Origin: Kiritimatiellia bacterium
GTDB lineage: Bacteria > Verrucomicrobiota > Kiritimatiellia > RFP12 > UBA1067
Direction of reading: 5' to 3'
Assembly: GCA_016303225.1 (NCBI GenBank)
Contig: JAEDMC010000029.1
Coordinates: 1-20,533, forward strand
Length of the DNA: 20,533 nt
Below, piece after piece: positions 1 through 7,017 of this stretch. The first letter of the stretch is position 1. Every line of letters starts with the position of its first letter. The translations under genes were made by a program, and so were the position numbers. A model generated the notes under the pieces. It was not told where the DNA came from. It saw only the letters and a list, made by a program, of their open reading frames with translations, and did not search any database.

Positions 1-3
1 GAC

Positions 4-66
4 AAGCGGCGAGACGCCGCTTCCCCTTTGGAAGAAGCCGCTTCCCCTTTGGAAGGAGCCGCTTCC
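4..66. repeat. 21-bp tandem repeat led by a hairpin
   Basis: The unit begins with GCCGCTT at 16, 37 and 58, so the period is exactly 21 bases (three times seven). Two units are nearly complete (GCCGCTT, CCCCTTT, GGAAGAA or GGAAGGA) and the third is broken off. The first copy is also the right arm of a perfect 8-bp hairpin, AAGCGGCG (4-11) with CGCCGCTT (15-22) around an AGA loop. The array is probably cut by the window edge. The 21-base spacing fits the heptamer tracts seen later in the window. No coding potential is evident. Confidence 0.6.
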
Positions 67-129
67 CTCTCTTGGTATTCGCCTTGATCGTCTCCAGCTC
101 AGCGACATTACCAACCAGTTATGGTTATT

Positions 130-138
130 TGCTATAAT
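130..138 (+). promoter_or_regulatory. Possible extended -10 promoter
   Basis: TGCTATAAT at 130-138 is an exact match to an extended -10 element (TGnTATAAT). No convincing -35 lies 16-19 bases upstream, which extended -10 promoters can do without. A purine-rich AAGAGG and ATG codons follow at 161-173. In this otherwise non-coding stretch the match could be chance. Confidence 0.25.
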
Positions 139-170
139 TTACACTGTATTGGCAAAACATAAGAGGATGG

Positions 171-311
171 ATGACGAATGGGAAAGGCACATCGAGCGAC
201 GGGCAATCCGCAGATGATGCGGCGAGCCGCAAACTGCTTGTCCAAGTTGAACGATGCCGTCGTGACCAAAGTGAAACGATTCTGAAAAGGTTCGGGGAAC
301 GGGAGCGATGA
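171..311 (+). CDS. Very small ORF of unknown function (doubtful)
   Basis: A 46-codon ORF starts at ATG 171, four bases after AAGAGG, and ends at TGA 309-311. It encodes a charged peptide rich in Arg, Asp and Ser, ending in FGERER. I recognise no domain and it does not look like the reverse transcriptase of a group II intron. It lies directly upstream of the intron domain V, so it may simply be residual intron or domain IV sequence that is open by chance. Its only support is the purine-rich site and the extended -10 element at 130. Confidence 0.15.
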   Translation: MTNGKGTSSDGQSADDAASRKLLVQVERCRRDQSETILKRFGERER

Positions 312-330
312 ATACAAACTTCCACACGGA

Positions 331-409
331 GAGCCGTATGCGGGAAATCTGCACGTACGGTTCGATGAGGGGGCGGGCGTTCCCCACGGGGCGTCCCGCT
401 CAACTCTAC
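331..409 (+). mobile_element. 3' end of a degraded group II intron (domains V and VI)
   Basis: Positions 331-363 fold as a canonical group II intron domain V. The lower stem GAGCCGTA pairs with TACGGTTC and contains the AGC triad at 332-334. There is a two-base bulge (CG, 354-355) and an upper stem TGCGG/CTGCA capped by a GAAA-type loop at 344-348. Domain VI follows: GCGGG (373-377) and CCCGC close a GC-rich hairpin, and the unpaired A residues near 402-403 are candidate branch points. The 3' boundary would be CTCTAC at 404-409, a typical intron end. No reverse transcriptase and no domains I-III are visible in the 330 bases upstream, so this is a truncated, immobile remnant unless its 5' part lies elsewhere. 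The ORF reading through it (308-505) is not a real gene. Confidence 0.8.
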
Positions 410-545
410 ACCCTCGGAGTCCTCTGTCCGTATATTGAGCGTATGCAAGAATCAGTTCGGGCGGCATATCGTTCATATGCGGCGGCGTATGGGTATGAGT
501 TATGACAATATTTAAGAACAGATGTTTGGCATTCCTTCGGTTTTG

Positions 546-587
546 GACCCGCCCGAAAATATTTTTCGCCCAATGTTTTCGGGGGTC
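546..587. repeat. Long inverted repeat upstream of nusA promoter
   Basis: GACCC (546-550) plus CCGAAAA (553-559) pairs with TTTTCGG (576-582) plus GGGTC (583-587). This gives a 12-bp stem with one 2-base bulge and a 16-base loop. Inside it, CGAAAA (554-559) can instead pair with TTTTCG (563-568). No T-tract follows, so it is not a standard intrinsic terminator on the + strand. It could terminate or stabilise a transcript from an upstream gene, or be a protein-binding site. No gene ends nearby that would decide. Confidence 0.45.
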
Positions 588-590
588 TCG

Positions 591-630
591 TGAAAATCCG
601 GGATAAATTATCCCTGAAAATCCGGGATAA
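591..630. repeat. 24-bp-spaced direct repeat with a complementary arm between copies
   Basis: TGAAAATCCGGGATAA occurs at 591-606 and again, without mismatch, at 615-630. TTATCCC (608-614) lies between and is complementary to GGGATAA in both copies (600-606 and 624-630), so two exclusive hairpins are possible. The element ends about 20 bases upstream of the nusA -35 box. It is therefore not part of the leader from that promoter, and an upstream binding site is the simpler reading. Confidence 0.6.
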
Positions 631-650
631 GCGTGGACTACGGTGGGCCA

Positions 651-679
651 TTGACTTTTTGAGAAAAAAACTGTATCCT
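651..679 (+). promoter_or_regulatory. Sigma-70-type promoter of the nusA operon
   Basis: TTGACT (651-656) and TATCCT (674-679) are separated by exactly 17 bases, with an A-rich spacer. Transcription would start near 686 and give a leader of about 70 bases before nusA. The same TTGACT box with 17-base spacing is used by the promoter at 12511. Confidence 0.75.
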
Positions 680-755
680 ACACTAGTTTTTCGGCGATCC
701 AGCGGGTCGGACCGGGGGACAGTGTTTGATTTTTGACAGAAAAGGAGCGAAAAAA

Positions 756-2030
756 ATGGCGATGAACAATCAGTTGCTGGCGGTCGTTCAGCATATCGAG
801 AGCGAGCGCGGCGTGAGCCGTGAGATCGTTTTGACTGCGATCGAACAGGCGATTAGCCAGGCGGCGCGTAAGAACCAGAGTGTCACGAACGATCTTCGGG
901 TCGCCATTGACCGCAAGGACCTTTCGCTCCATGTCTACGATACGCTGGTCGTGTCCGATGAAGAGACCGGCCCCGGCTTCATTTCGTCCGCGCGGGCGGT
1001 TCGCTTCAATCACGGCAATCCCGTGCAGGAGGGCGACGCGATTGAGATTGAGATGCCGGCGTCGCGTCTTGGGCGCATTGCGGCGCAGACTTCCCGTCAG
1101 ATGATCATGCAGAAGATCCGCGAGGCCGAGCGCACGAACACCTTTGCCGAGTACAAGGACCGTGTCGGTGACATCGTCTCCGGCACCGTGTCCGCCGTCT
1201 CGCACCGTGACACGTACGTGACGGTTGGCAAGACGGAGATGATTCTTCCGGGCAAGGAGCGCATCCCGACCGAAGACTATCAGGTCGGCGACACGATCCG
1301 GGCGATCATTCTGCGCGTCGACCCCGAGGCAAAGGGACCGAACGTGATCCTTTCCCGTGCGAGCGGCAAGTTTGTCGAGGCGCTTTTCCGCCTGGAGGTG
1401 AGCGAGATCGCCGACGGCATCGTCGAGATTATGGGCGTTAGCCGCGATCCGGGTTACCGGGCGAAGCTTGCGGTCCGCACGGCGAACGAGAACGTCGACC
1501 CGGTCGGCGCGTGCGTCGGCCAGCGTGGCAGCCGCGTCCGCTCCATCGTGAACGAGCTTTCCGGCGAGAAGATCGACATCGTCCGCTGGAACGAGGACAT
1601 CCGTCAGTATGTCGCGCAGGCGCTGGCGCCGGCGAAGCTGGAGTCCATAGAGGTTGATCCGGCGCAGCCGAACACGGTGCACATCGTCGCGGCGGCCGAC
1701 CAGTATTCGCTGGCAATCGGTAAGCGCGGGCAGAACGTTCGCCTCGCGACAAAGCTCACGGGCTGGCATGTCGAGGTGAAGAAGTCGATGGCGACGGCGT
1801 CGTTCGAGGACCAGAAGGCCGAGGCGATCAAGGAGCTCGCGGAGATGTTCTCCGTCTCGACGGCCGTTGCCACGCAGATGGCCGATGCCGGCTATCTCAC
1901 GGTCGACGGCATCGCCGAGGAGGACGAGGCGAGCTTCATCGCCGCGACGGGGCTTGACGAAGTCGCCGCGAAGGGCATTTACGCCGCGGCGAAGGCGGTA
2001 GCGGAGCTGACTTCACAGAACAAGGAGTGA
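756..2030 (+). CDS. nusA: Transcription termination/antitermination factor NusA
   Basis: NusA binds RNA polymerase and nascent RNA and modulates pausing, termination and antitermination in the cytoplasm. The 424-residue product has the family order: N-terminal polymerase-binding domain (about 1-130), S1 domain (about 136-202), KH1 around VGACVGQRGSRVRSIV (250-265) and KH2 around SLAIGKRGQNVRLATKLTGW (318-337). A helix-hairpin-helix-like tail lies at about 355-415. ATG 756 was chosen because AGGAG at 743-747 lies eight bases upstream; a TTG at 726 in the same frame is too early. It is the first gene after the 651 promoter and is followed by infB 40 bases later. In many bacteria rimP precedes nusA; here it does not. 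The C-terminal part carries one short repeat module rather than the two acidic repeats of E. coli NusA. Confidence 0.96.
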   Translation: MAMNNQLLAVVQHIESERGVSREIVLTAIEQAISQAARKNQSVTNDLRVAIDRKDLSLHVYDTLVVSDEETGPGFISSARAVRFNHGNPVQEGDAIEIEMPASRLGRIAAQTSRQMIMQKIREAERTNTFAEYKDRVGDIVSGTVSAVSHRDTYVTVGKTEMILPGKERIPTEDYQVGDTIRAIILRVDPEAKGPNVILSRASGKFVEALFRLEVSEIADGIVEIMGVSRDPGYRAKLAVRTANENVDPVGACVGQRGSRVRSIVNELSGEKIDIVRWNEDIRQYVAQALAPAKLESIEVDPAQPNTVHIVAAADQYSLAIGKRGQNVRLATKLTGWHVEVKKSMATASFEDQKAEAIKELAEMFSVSTAVATQMADAGYLTVDGIAEEDEASFIAATGLDEVAAKGIYAAAKAVAELTSQNKE

Positions 2031-2051
2031 AGGGGCAAGGGTTAAGAGTGG
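2031..2051 (+). repeat. Short heptamer tract between nusA and infB
   Basis: Directly after the nusA stop come three 7-base units, AGGGGCA, AGGGTTA and AGAGTGG. They are degenerate, but keep the purine-rich 7-nt period of the clearer tracts elsewhere in the window. The rest of the spacer up to infB at 2071 holds no Shine-Dalgarno. Taken alone this would not be convincing. Confidence 0.35.
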
Positions 2052-2070
2052 CGGATTCGAACTTAAGCTT

Positions 2071-4536
2071 ATGAGAATTTACGAGATAGCGAAGGAAACG
2101 GGCGTTTCGAGCGCCGATGTGCTGGAGGCCGCGAAGGCGGCGGGTGTTGCCGCATCAAGTGCGATCAGCAACGTCAACGGCGACGAGGCCAGGAAGTTGC
2201 GTGAGGCCCTGAAGGGGGCGGACGCGGCAGCCGTCGCGGCAAAACGTCAGCAGAAGATGTCGAAGGCCGCCGAACTCAACGCGCAGTTCTTCGCCGAGCA
2301 GAAGGCCAAGCTCGAGGAGCATCTGAAGATCGCGAAGGAGGCTGCGGAGGGCGTCAAGCCGAAGTTGGCGGCGAAAGTTGGAGTTGGAGAAGGGAAGCTT
2401 GCGAGTCCCGCTCTCAAACTTGACACTCCAGCGCCAACGCAAAAGCCGGTGATCCGCATGGCGCCGGGTTACAAGCCGAAACCGCTTCCGACCGTGTCGG
2501 CGGCGGCGACGGGACTGAAGGCGTCGTCCGGCTTTAAGCCGCTCGCCCACGCGAAGCCTGTGGCGTCCATTTCGATTTCCGTGGCCGCGGCGCCGAAGGT
2601 GCGTCCGCCGAAGCCGGAGAGCTTTGACGACTTCGAGCGCGGCAACCGCAAGGGCAAGAAGGACCGCGAGGGGCAGAAGAGCTTTGACAAGCGCGTACCG
2701 CGTATCGTCCCGACCGTGCCCCAGCAGGGCGGTCACATCTCGGTGAACGAGGAGTCGAAGGAAATCTCAATCCGCGGCGCCGTCATCGTGAAGGATCTCG
2801 CGGCGAAGCTGAACATCAAGCCGAACCGGTTGATTGCGGACCTGATGGGCCTCAAGATCCTGGCGTCCATCAACCAGCGCGTCGAGCCGGCCATTGCGAC
2901 GAAGGTCGCGGAGAAGTACGGTTTCAAGGTGACGATCGAGCATGCGCGCGACAAGGCCGCGGCCAAGCCGGTCCTGAAGGCGATTGATGCGGACGACCTG
3001 ATTCCTGAAGATCCGCCGGAGACGCTGAAGCCGCGCGCGCCGGTCATTACGTTCCTCGGTCACGTCGACCACGGCAAGACGACGCTCATGGACTGGATTC
3101 GCAAGGAGCACGTCGCCGCGGGCGAAGCGGGCGGCATTACCCAGCAGATCTCGGCCTATCAGGTCGAGCTTGCGGGCAAGAAGATCACGTTCCTCGACAC
3201 CCCGGGCCATGCCGCGTTCAGCGCGATGCGCGCCCGCGGTGCCCAGATCACCGACATCGCCGTCCTCATCGTGGCGGCGGACGACGGCATTATGCCGCAG
3301 ACCGAGGAGTGCATCAAGGTCTGCCGTCAGACTGGCGTTCAGATCATGGTGGCGATCACGAAGGCGGACAAGCCGACCGCGAACATCGACCGCGTCAAGC
3401 AGCAGCTGCAGAAGCGCGGCCTCACGCCGGAAGACTGGGGCGGCGACATCATCTGCTGTCCCGTCTCGGGCGTGACCGGCCAGGGCGTGGACTCGCTTCT
3501 CGAGAACATTCTCGTGCAGGCGGAGGTCCTGGAGCTTCAGGCGAATCCGGATCGCCGCGCGAACGGTTTCGTGATCGAGTCCGAGCTGCAGCAGGGCCTC
3601 GGTCCGTGCGCGACGCTGCTCGTCACGGGCGGCACGCTGAAGGTCGGCGATGCGATTCTGATCGGCGAGCATTTCGGCAAGGTCCGTGCGCTCATCGACG
3701 ATCACGGTCGCCGCATCAAGGAGGCTCCGCCGGCGACGCCGGTGAAGTGCACGGGCCTTTCGGGCGTTCCGGAGGCGGGGTCCGAGTTCCGCGTGATGCT
3801 GGACGAGAAACGTGCGCGTACGCTCGCCGAGCAGACGGCGCAGGAGAAGAAGGAGCAGGAGCTCTCGACCTCGAAGGCGGCGACGCTGGACGCGCTCATG
3901 AGCGCGATGGCGGCCGAAGGCAAGCGCGAGCTGAACGTCATCGTGAAGTCCGACACGCAGGGCTCGCTGGAGGCGATCGTACAGGCCCTGAACGAGATCA
4001 AGTCCGAGAAGGTCGGTCTCAACATTATCGGCACGGGTACGGGCAACGTTTCGCTGACGGACGTCAAGTCCGCCGCGGCGGGCAAGTCGATCGTGGTTGG
4101 CTTTGACATCGGCACCGATTCGGGCGTCCAGCAGCAGGCGCGCCATGACGGCGTTCGCATTAACTCGTTCCGCATCATCTACGAGCTTCTCGACCACGTC
4201 AAGAACTCGATGCTCGACCTGCTCCCGCCGGAATACAAGGAGGTCGTCCTCGGCCATGCCGAGATCAAGGCGATCTACGACATTGGCAAGCTCGGCAAGA
4301 TCGCAGGTTCGCAGATGCTTGACGGCAAGCTCGTTGCCAAGGAGAAGTACCGCATCCTCCGCAACAAGGCCCAGGTCTGGGACGGCAAGGTCCAGACGCT
4401 TCGCCACTTCAAGGACGAAGTGAAGGAAGTGACCGGTCAGCAGGAGTGCGGCGTTTGCTTTGCGAACTTCGAGGGCTTCCAGGCCGGCGATACGATCGAG
4501 TGCTATTCGCTGGAGGAGCTGCCGCGTTCATTATAA
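2071..4536 (+). CDS. infB: Translation initiation factor IF-2
   Basis: IF-2 is the GTPase that brings initiator tRNA to the 30S subunit and promotes subunit joining. The 821-residue product starts with an IF2-N helical module (MRIYEIAKETGVSSADVLEA), then an Ala/Lys/Pro-rich linker (about 50-220) and a second IF2-N-like module (about 235-285). The G domain has G1 GHVDHGKTT at 330-338 and G3 DTPGH at 376-380, followed by beta-barrel domains and the C-terminal tRNA-binding region. The G4 motif reads TKAD (430-433) where NKxD is usual. ATG 2071 gives the family N terminus, but no Shine-Dalgarno precedes it. Residues 98-123 use codons unlike the flanks and look heptamer-derived. It lies between nusA and rbfA in the classical operon order. 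Confidence 0.96.
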   Translation: MRIYEIAKETGVSSADVLEAAKAAGVAASSAISNVNGDEARKLREALKGADAAAVAAKRQQKMSKAAELNAQFFAEQKAKLEEHLKIAKEAAEGVKPKLAAKVGVGEGKLASPALKLDTPAPTQKPVIRMAPGYKPKPLPTVSAAATGLKASSGFKPLAHAKPVASISISVAAAPKVRPPKPESFDDFERGNRKGKKDREGQKSFDKRVPRIVPTVPQQGGHISVNEESKEISIRGAVIVKDLAAKLNIKPNRLIADLMGLKILASINQRVEPAIATKVAEKYGFKVTIEHARDKAAAKPVLKAIDADDLIPEDPPETLKPRAPVITFLGHVDHGKTTLMDWIRKEHVAAGEAGGITQQISAYQVELAGKKITFLDTPGHAAFSAMRARGAQITDIAVLIVAADDGIMPQTEECIKVCRQTGVQIMVAITKADKPTANIDRVKQQLQKRGLTPEDWGGDIICCPVSGVTGQGVDSLLENILVQAEVLELQANPDRRANGFVIESELQQGLGPCATLLVTGGTLKVGDAILIGEHFGKVRALIDDHGRRIKEAPPATPVKCTGLSGVPEAGSEFRVMLDEKRARTLAEQTAQEKKEQELSTSKAATLDALMSAMAAEGKRELNVIVKSDTQGSLEAIVQALNEIKSEKVGLNIIGTGTGNVSLTDVKSAAAGKSIVVGFDIGTDSGVQQQARHDGVRINSFRIIYELLDHVKNSMLDLLPPEYKEVVLGHAEIKAIYDIGKLGKIAGSQMLDGKLVAKEKYRILRNKAQVWDGKVQTLRHFKDEVKEVTGQQECGVCFANFEGFQAGDTIECYSLEELPRSL
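2361..2440 (+). repeat. Probable heptamer-derived insertion in the IF-2 linker
   Basis: Within infB, units such as AAAGTTG, GAGTTGG, AGAAGGG and AAGCTTG run in 7-base steps. They are followed by units of opposite strand character (CGCTCTC, AAACTTG, ACACTCC). Codons here (GTT, GGA, CTT, AGT, ACT, CCA) contrast with the GTC, GGC and CTC style around it. The encoded residues 98-123 are in the variable linker, where insertions are tolerated. The repeat is degenerate, so this call is moderate. Confidence 0.4.
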
Positions 4537-4606
4537 GATGGCAGATGGTAGATGGTCGTGAGAGCGCAACCGACTACCACCTGCCAGCTACCAACGACCA
4601 ACTGTT
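4536..4606. repeat. Two opposing heptamer tracts between infB and rbfA
   Basis: The infB stop TAA runs straight into AGATGGC and two AGATGGT units (4536-4556). After about 14 bases the complementary orientation appears (CGACTAC, CACCTGC, CAGCTAC, CAACGAC, CAACTGT; 4571-4605), which reads as TTGGTCG, TTGGTAG, CTGGCAG and GTGGTAG on the other strand. Arm GGCAGATGGTAG (4540-4551) pairs with CTACCACCTGCC (4574-4585) at 11 of 12 positions. TGGTCGT (4553-4559) pairs exactly with ACGACCA (4594-4600). The arms interleave, so simultaneous pairing would form a pseudoknot. The spacer has no Shine-Dalgarno for rbfA. Confidence 0.75.
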
Positions 4607-4963
4607 ATGGCTGTAGATCGTTTAGAGCGAGTTAATTCACTTCTTAAAAGGGTCATTGCCGAGGCGATGTTCTCGGTCATGCAGGGTGACACCGTGCAGC
4701 CGGGGCTGATTACGGTGACGAACGTCGCGTGTGGCAAGGATCTGCGCGACGCGACGGTGAAGGTGTCTGTCTTTGGCGACGATGCTCTGAAGGAAACGGC
4801 GCTCCAGCACTTGAAACACAACGCGAAGCGCTTTCAGCAAATCATCAACCGCGAGGTGAAGCTCAAGTTCACGCCGCGACTCATGTTCCAGCTTGACCTT
4901 TCGCTCGAGAAGGGTGACGAGGTCCTGGCGATCCTGAACAACCTTCCTCCTGTGGAGGGTTGA
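4607..4963 (+). CDS. rbfA: 30S ribosome-binding factor RbfA
   Basis: RbfA is a KH-fold protein that binds the 30S subunit and helps mature the 5' end of 16S rRNA. The 118-residue product has the normal family length. It shows an N-terminal DRLERVNSLLKRVIAE helix, a central segment with VTNVACGKDLRDATVKVSVFG, and the closing FTPRLMFQLDLSLEKGDEV, where RbfA proteins end in a P-x-L-x-F-x-x-D pattern. It is the third gene of the nusA-infB-rbfA operon. ATG 4607 is the only sensible start, yet no Shine-Dalgarno precedes it; the upstream spacer is entirely heptamer repeat. Its TGA overlaps the ATG of the helicase by one base. Confidence 0.93.
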   Translation: MAVDRLERVNSLLKRVIAEAMFSVMQGDTVQPGLITVTNVACGKDLRDATVKVSVFGDDALKETALQHLKHNAKRFQQIINREVKLKFTPRLMFQLDLSLEKGDEVLAILNNLPPVEG

Positions 4964-7017
4964 TGACTGATTTCTCCAAGCTTCTGAATCCGGAGCAGTG
5001 CGCTGCGGCGACGGCGGGCGAGGGTCCGCTCTTGGTGCTGGCTGCGGCGGGGACGGGCAAGACGCGGACCTTGGTGCATCGCGTCGCGTATTTGATCGAG
5101 CAGGGCGTGCCGCCGGAGCGGATTCTCCTGCTGACGTTCACGAACCGCGCGGCGCGGGAGATGCTCGAGCGGGCGGAGAAAGTGGTCGGTGACGCGGCGC
5201 AGTCAATCTGGTCCGGCACGTTTCACTCGATCTGCGCGCGGTTCCTGCGGCGTTACGGACGGGCGCTCGGCTACGAGCCTGGCTTCCAGATCATCGACGA
5301 GGACGACCAGAAGAAGCTCGTCAATGACATCATCAAGACCACGGTGAAGGATCCGAAGGACTTCCCGAAGAAGGAGATCGTCCTCAAGATGATCTCCGAG
5401 GCCGCGAACGAGTCGAAGCCGATTCGCTTCATCGCGTCCCGCTGGCAGACGCGCGCGGCGGGCTTCACGCCGGAGGAGATCGAGAAGGTCGCGGAGAAGT
5501 ACGAGGCCCGCAAGCGTGAACTGGGGGCGATGGACTTCGACGATCTGCTCGTGAACGGACTCCGTCTCCTCAAGGAGAAGGACCAGATCCGCGAAATGCT
5601 GCAGAACCACTTTGCCTTCGTGCTCGTGGACGAATATCAGGACACGAACGGCCTGCAGGCGGAGTTCACGGACATTCTCGCGGCAAAGCACCGCAACATC
5701 ATGGCCGTCGGCGACGACTTCCAGTGTATCTACACGTGGCGCGGTGCGCAGATCGAGAACATCATGGAGTTTCCGAAGCGCTGGGAGGGATGCCGCGTCA
5801 TCAAGCTCGAGCGCAACTACCGAAGCGTCCCCGGCGTCCTCGATGTCGCGAACGTGGTGATGCGCGACGCGCCGAACCAGTTCGAGAAGACGCTGCGACC
5901 GTTCCGCGGCGGACAGGGCGAGAAGCCGTATCTCTACAAGGTCTACGACGGCAAGACGCAGGCGAACGAGATCCTGAAGATCGTGAACCAGATGCACGAC
6001 TTCGGCTACCGCTACAGCGACATCGCCGTCCTCTACCGCAGCCATTTCCAGTCCATCGACGTACAGATGACGCTCGCGCGGATGAAGGTTCCCTACCGGA
6101 TCACGTCCGGTGTCGGCGTCTTCGAGCAGATTCACGTGAAGGACGTTCTCGCCTATCTCCGCCTGGTGATCAATCCGATGGACGAGCTGTCGTTCCTGCG
6201 GCTGGTGGAGCTCTTCCCCGGTGTCGGCGAGAAGAGTGCGAAAAGCTACTGGGATAAGCTCGGACGCAGTTTTGACGGACGTTCGAAGGACTGCCGCGAC
6301 GCGCTGGGCGGGCTCCTCTGCGCGAAGGCGAAGCCGATCTGGCCGCCGCTCGCAAAATGCTTCGAATGCGCTGGAGAGCACATCGACGAGAACGAGATCG
6401 GCGAACTGATCGAGGACTTCTGCGACCTCTTCTACGAAGACCATTTGCGCGACGAGTACGAGGACAGCGAAGCCGAGGACCGGCTGGACGACCTCAAGGA
6501 GCTGGCGAGCCAGATCGCGGGCAATCCGACCGGGCTCGAGGGGTTCCTTGCGGACGTTGCGCTGATGACGAACCTGGATGTCCGGAAGAACGACCCCGAC
6601 CTCGACCGCGTGACTCTCTCGACGGTTCATCAGGCGAAAGGCATGGAATGGCCGGTCGTGCTCGTGCCGTGGCTCTCGGCGGGCATGTTCCCGAGCGCGA
6701 AGGCGGATGAAGAGGGTCGGGCGGACGAGGAACGCCGACTCTTCTACGTTGTCGTGACGCGGGCGAAGGATCACCTCTATCTTTTCTCGCCGTCAGTCCG
6801 CAAGATGTCTGACGGCGGCATGTTCCCGGTTGATCCGTCCGTCTTTGTGAAGGAGATTCCGCCGGAGCTCGTCGTCACCAAGCGCGTGATGGGAGACTGG
6901 TCCGGCGGCGCCTACGGGGCCTATGGGGGCCACGGGTCATATGGGACGGGTGGCGGCTACGGCGGTTATCGCAAGCCGGTCACGAAAACAGTCTTATCGA
7001 CGAGTTGGCGCCGTTGA
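4963..7017 (+). CDS. UvrD/PcrA-like superfamily 1 DNA helicase
   Basis: This is an ATP-dependent 3'-5' DNA helicase of the UvrD/Rep/PcrA group, which acts in repair and fork restart. In 684 residues it shows the Q motif (LNPEQ, 8-12), Walker A AAAGTGKT (27-34), motif Ia LTFTNRAA (57-64), Walker B VLVDEYQDTN (220-229), motif III GDDFQCIYTWRGA (250-262), motif IV LERNYRS (282-288), motif V TVHQAKGMEW (554-563) and motif VI RLFYVVVTRAKDHLYL (592-607). ATG 4963 overlaps the rbfA stop, with GGAGGG at 4954-4959. The C terminus has an unusual Gly/Tyr-rich tail (648-669) in place of the usual ordered tail. Its last 38 bases overlap the convergent Ser/Thr kinase gene. Assignment to UvrD, PcrA or Rep cannot be settled by eye. 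Confidence 0.93.
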   Translation: MTDFSKLLNPEQCAAATAGEGPLLVLAAAGTGKTRTLVHRVAYLIEQGVPPERILLLTFTNRAAREMLERAEKVVGDAAQSIWSGTFHSICARFLRRYGRALGYEPGFQIIDEDDQKKLVNDIIKTTVKDPKDFPKKEIVLKMISEAANESKPIRFIASRWQTRAAGFTPEEIEKVAEKYEARKRELGAMDFDDLLVNGLRLLKEKDQIREMLQNHFAFVLVDEYQDTNGLQAEFTDILAAKHRNIMAVGDDFQCIYTWRGAQIENIMEFPKRWEGCRVIKLERNYRSVPGVLDVANVVMRDAPNQFEKTLRPFRGGQGEKPYLYKVYDGKTQANEILKIVNQMHDFGYRYSDIAVLYRSHFQSIDVQMTLARMKVPYRITSGVGVFEQIHVKDVLAYLRLVINPMDELSFLRLVELFPGVGEKSAKSYWDKLGRSFDGRSKDCRDALGGLLCAKAKPIWPPLAKCFECAGEHIDENEIGELIEDFCDLFYEDHLRDEYEDSEAEDRLDDLKELASQIAGNPTGLEGFLADVALMTNLDVRKNDPDLDRVTLSTVHQAKGMEWPVVLVPWLSAGMFPSAKADEEGRADEERRLFYVVVTRAKDHLYLFSPSVRKMSDGGMFPVDPSVFVKEIPPELVVTKRVMGDWSGGAYGAYGGHGSYGTGGGYGGYRKPVTKTVLSTSWRR

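Noticed and set aside
308..505. ORF on + strand reading through the intron domain V/VI (65 codons)
   Set aside because: Its sequence is the translation of a structured ribozyme core; such ORFs are a known annotation artefact of group II introns.
1..755. tRNA or rRNA genes in the upstream non-coding stretch
   Set aside because: No cloverleaf-like pattern or rRNA-like sequence was seen; the structured part is explained by the intron tail.
2767..4407. Long minus-strand ORF opposite infB (546 codons)
   Set aside because: Arg/Leu/Asp-rich antisense product typical of high-GC third positions; infB on the + strand has full motif support.
4536..4606. Possible sigma-54 promoter in the infB-rbfA spacer (TGGCAG ... 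TTGC on the minus strand)
   Set aside because: The GG to GC distance is about 16 bases, not the required 10, and the bases are explained by the repeat.
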